Shown here one piece after another: positions 61,727 to 64,000 of a stretch of 64,000 nt of DNA. This DNA comes from Straminergon stramineum (Eukaryota; Streptophyta; Bryopsida; Hypnales; Calliergonaceae). The translations under genes and the position numbers were made by a program. How positions within the stretch are numbered: the stretch's first letter is position 1; each line of letters starts with the position of its first letter. A model generated the notes under the pieces. It was not told where the DNA came from and made no database searches. It saw nothing but the letters and a program-made list of their open reading frames with translations. The stretch is from the NCBI GenBank assembly GCA_963920665.1, contig OY987266.1, positions 9,305,001-9,369,000 of the forward strand. The letters run 5' to 3'.

Positions 61727-63958
61727 ATGGCGGATGGCGGACCTTCTTCGGTATACGGATTACAGGTACTCCATCTTTCAAACGAATTCGAGACTTATTC
61801 ACAGGAACTTTTGTCATCGACGAACGAGTGAAATATTCGTTGTGAGCCAGAGAGAGCTTTGAATGTTCAGAATTTCTGTCTTCAGCTCCCTATGGATCCT
61901 ATCAAACATTCTTTAGTGCGGCTTCCTCTGGTGCGGAAGAGAAGTAGAAGACTTTGAAGCTGCAATAGATTTTTTCGTGGCTCTGATTATCCTGGCCTTC
62001 CCTTCACGTTTAGTTAACTACCAGGTTTGCATAATGGCAATTGTGGAATTTAAAAAAATATTCTATCTGCGGAATTATTTGAGAGTGAATCCTGGGACAG
62101 CTGATTAAGAGTTGGTGAGGTTTTGCAATGCAGGAAAACATACCAATTAGGACGATTTTATTTTTGGCATTTCAGAGCTTTGGGGTGGTCTATGGTGAGC
62201 TGAGCACTTCACCTCTGTACGTGCTTCGGAGCACCTTTTCAGGCAGGCTAAGTTTGCACGAAAGTGACGACGAGATATTGGGCGTCTTGTCCTTTATCTT
62301 GTATACGCTGACAATCATTCCCCTCATCAAATATGTGTTCATTGTATTGGGTGCTAGCGACAATGGCGAAGGTGCACAATTCCTATATATTTTCCATTTT
62401 CACCTGATTGCATTGCATTTGTATCTGATTGACTTTGGATGATAGGTGCAGCTTCACGAAGGCACTGCTTTAAGAATTTGGAGGATGCAATGAGGTCATA
62501 ACTGTGTACCCTAAACGTGATGTGCCTGAACAGGAGGAACATTTGCTCTCTACTCTCTTTTATGCCGACATGCCAAGCTCAGCTTATTGCCCAATCAACA
62601 AGATGCTGATTTACAGCTGTCTACTTATAATGTGGAGATTCGACAACAGAAAACGGGTGGATTGAGGGTGAAGAATTTTTTTGAAAAGTTCGAATGGGCT
62701 CGAAAGGGTCTCCTTGTAGTGGTCTTACTTGGGACCTGCATGGTCATAGCGGACGGTGTTTTTACACCCGCCATGTCTGGTGCGCTGCATCCTCTACGCT
62801 TGCCCATTTCTGGGCCGCTTCCCGTATGTCTTTGAAATGCCCGCAAGTCATCTGTATTTTCTAATTGATGATTTCACTTTTGCTGCAGTGTTATCAGCTG
62901 TTGCAGGTATCAAAGTCGCAGTACCGAATCTTTCGGAGGGTAAGTAACAACACTCGTGCTGCTCTCTCCTTATCTTCCCCTCACGAATCATGTTATAAGG
63001 TTCAAATTCGGCGATTGATGTGTGCCTAACTAAATAGGGTGAGTTATTTGGACAGGAGTAGTTACAGGCGTGTCATGCGGCATTCTAGCGGGCTTATTCT
63101 CACTTCAACATCGTGGCACCCGCCGAGTCGCTTTCTTATTTGCACCAATTGTGCTTTTGTGGCTTTTCTGCATCTCCAGCATTGGGGTATACAACATAGT
63201 AGTTTATAATCCACGGGGAATCTGGTCTGCATTCAATCCAGTGTACATGTACAAGTTCCTAAAACTCGCTGGGAAAGATGGTTGGGTATCCCTCGGTAGT
63301 GTCGTCCTGTGCATTACAGGTAAGTGCCCCTTTTTCTGCTTATTTGTGATAGGTTTTTCTTGCTAGTACTCAAATCTATGACAAATTGTACTACACAATT
63401 TATTCCCTTAGTAAAAAAACCGGGCAAACAGAACTCATTATTTACTGGGTTTACTAAAAATTTAGTGAGTGTTTTAAAGTGTGCTGTTGTGAAAGACTTG
63501 TATATGCAATCATACAGAATGTGGCTTCATGTATAACAGGTTATCGTAACTATTTCTGCTGGTATATATGTTACAGGAACTGAGGCTATGTTTGCAGATC
63601 TTGGCCATTTTAATCAACTATCTATCCAGGTATTATTCTACGTCTTTCAGAAGTAGTGCAGTAATCCGTGCTGTAGTTAGTGATATGTCACTCATGTACT
63701 AAAGTTTAGCTCGATGTGTTTGAACCTTTTTTTCGAGCTCAGAACAGATGGTGCACCTGAGGGACCTGCAAATGGTGAATTAGGTGGACCTAGGAATGCC
63801 TGTGCACAAAGACCTTATCTCTACCACTGCAATTTGGTTACAGATTGCATTCGCGACAGTGGTGTATCCATCACTGATGTTGGGATATATTGGGCAAGCT
63901 GCTTATTTGACCAAGAATCGAAACGATGTGTCAGAAAGCTTCTACAAGTCGATTCCAA
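61727..63958 (+). CDS. HAK/KUP/KT potassium transporter, N-terminal part
   Basis: Exons 61727-61765, 62134-62371, 62534-62779, 62889-62939, 63056-63319, 63577-63629 and 63844-63958 join in frame; the gene continues past the window. The protein begins [13 protein letters not shown], then [20 protein letters not shown], the family's first transmembrane motif (usually GVVYGDLGTSPLY). It goes on with [47 protein letters not shown] and [20 protein letters not shown]. This order is diagnostic of the APC-superfamily HAK/KUP transporters, which take up potassium with protons across the plasma membrane or tonoplast. The motif carries Glu and Ser where Asp and Gly are typical. Exon 1 is inferred from phase alone; an in-frame ATG at 62128 is an alternative start. 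The last donor (CCAA then GTAACC) is tentative. Confidence 0.9.
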
Positions 63959-64000
63959 GTAACCTCAACTCATATCATTCGTTACATTTGTATGATTGAG

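Overview
The window is nuclear DNA of a land plant, most likely a moss. Genes have GT-AG introns and GC-rich exons, and they sit as islands in long AT-rich, gene-poor stretches that look like decayed repeats. Three points favour a moss. A gene encoding the cytochrome b6f subunit PetN, which is plastid-encoded in most plants, is here a two-exon nuclear gene with a targeting presequence; from memory, some mosses have lost petN from the plastome. A fragment of a HYDIN/ASH-type protein suggests a lineage with motile sperm. The SUMO-protease, SANT and LRR genes are plant-like. The species itself cannot be read from the sequence.

Layout. Positions 1-3632 and about 19141-22712 are two copies of one segment. 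Each carries a minus-strand ULP1-type SUMO protease gene, a shared upstream region, and a plus-strand gene for a mitochondrial ribosomal protein mS34 homologue. The left copy is broken: the protease has a stop codon and the mS34 gene loses its last exon at the duplication breakpoint. The right copy looks intact. Between them lie about 11 kb of AT-rich DNA with inverted and direct repeats and two older, decayed pieces of the same duplicated segment, then a minus-strand run of LRR gene, SANT-domain gene and the intact ULP1 gene.

From 25.5 to 35.2 kb come nuclear petN (25977-27706), a minus-strand gene whose product ends in a membrane helix and a KASH-like PPPT tail (28800-30244), and a plastid-type Nudix hydrolase (33269-35136). 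After an AT-rich gap come UMP synthase (39868-41298), preceded by exons that are in phase with it, and a pseudogene of a HYDIN/ASH-domain protein. A second AT-rich block (43-46 kb) precedes a 15-exon gene for a SPATA20/DUF255 thioredoxin-fold protein (47001-56329), in which a 22-nt exon splits the CxxC codons. A further AT-rich block ends at a HAK/KUP potassium transporter (61727 onward), which runs off the window.

The genes do not form one pathway. They serve photosynthetic electron transport (PetN), mitochondrial translation (mS34), pyrimidine synthesis (UMPS), nucleotide housekeeping (Nudix), SUMO processing (ULP1) and potassium uptake (HAK). The strongest leads are the relocated petN gene, the possible KASH protein, and the duplicated ULP1/mS34 locus with its triplicated splice donors. 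Exon borders were placed by eye from splice sites, reading phase and family similarity; no search was run.
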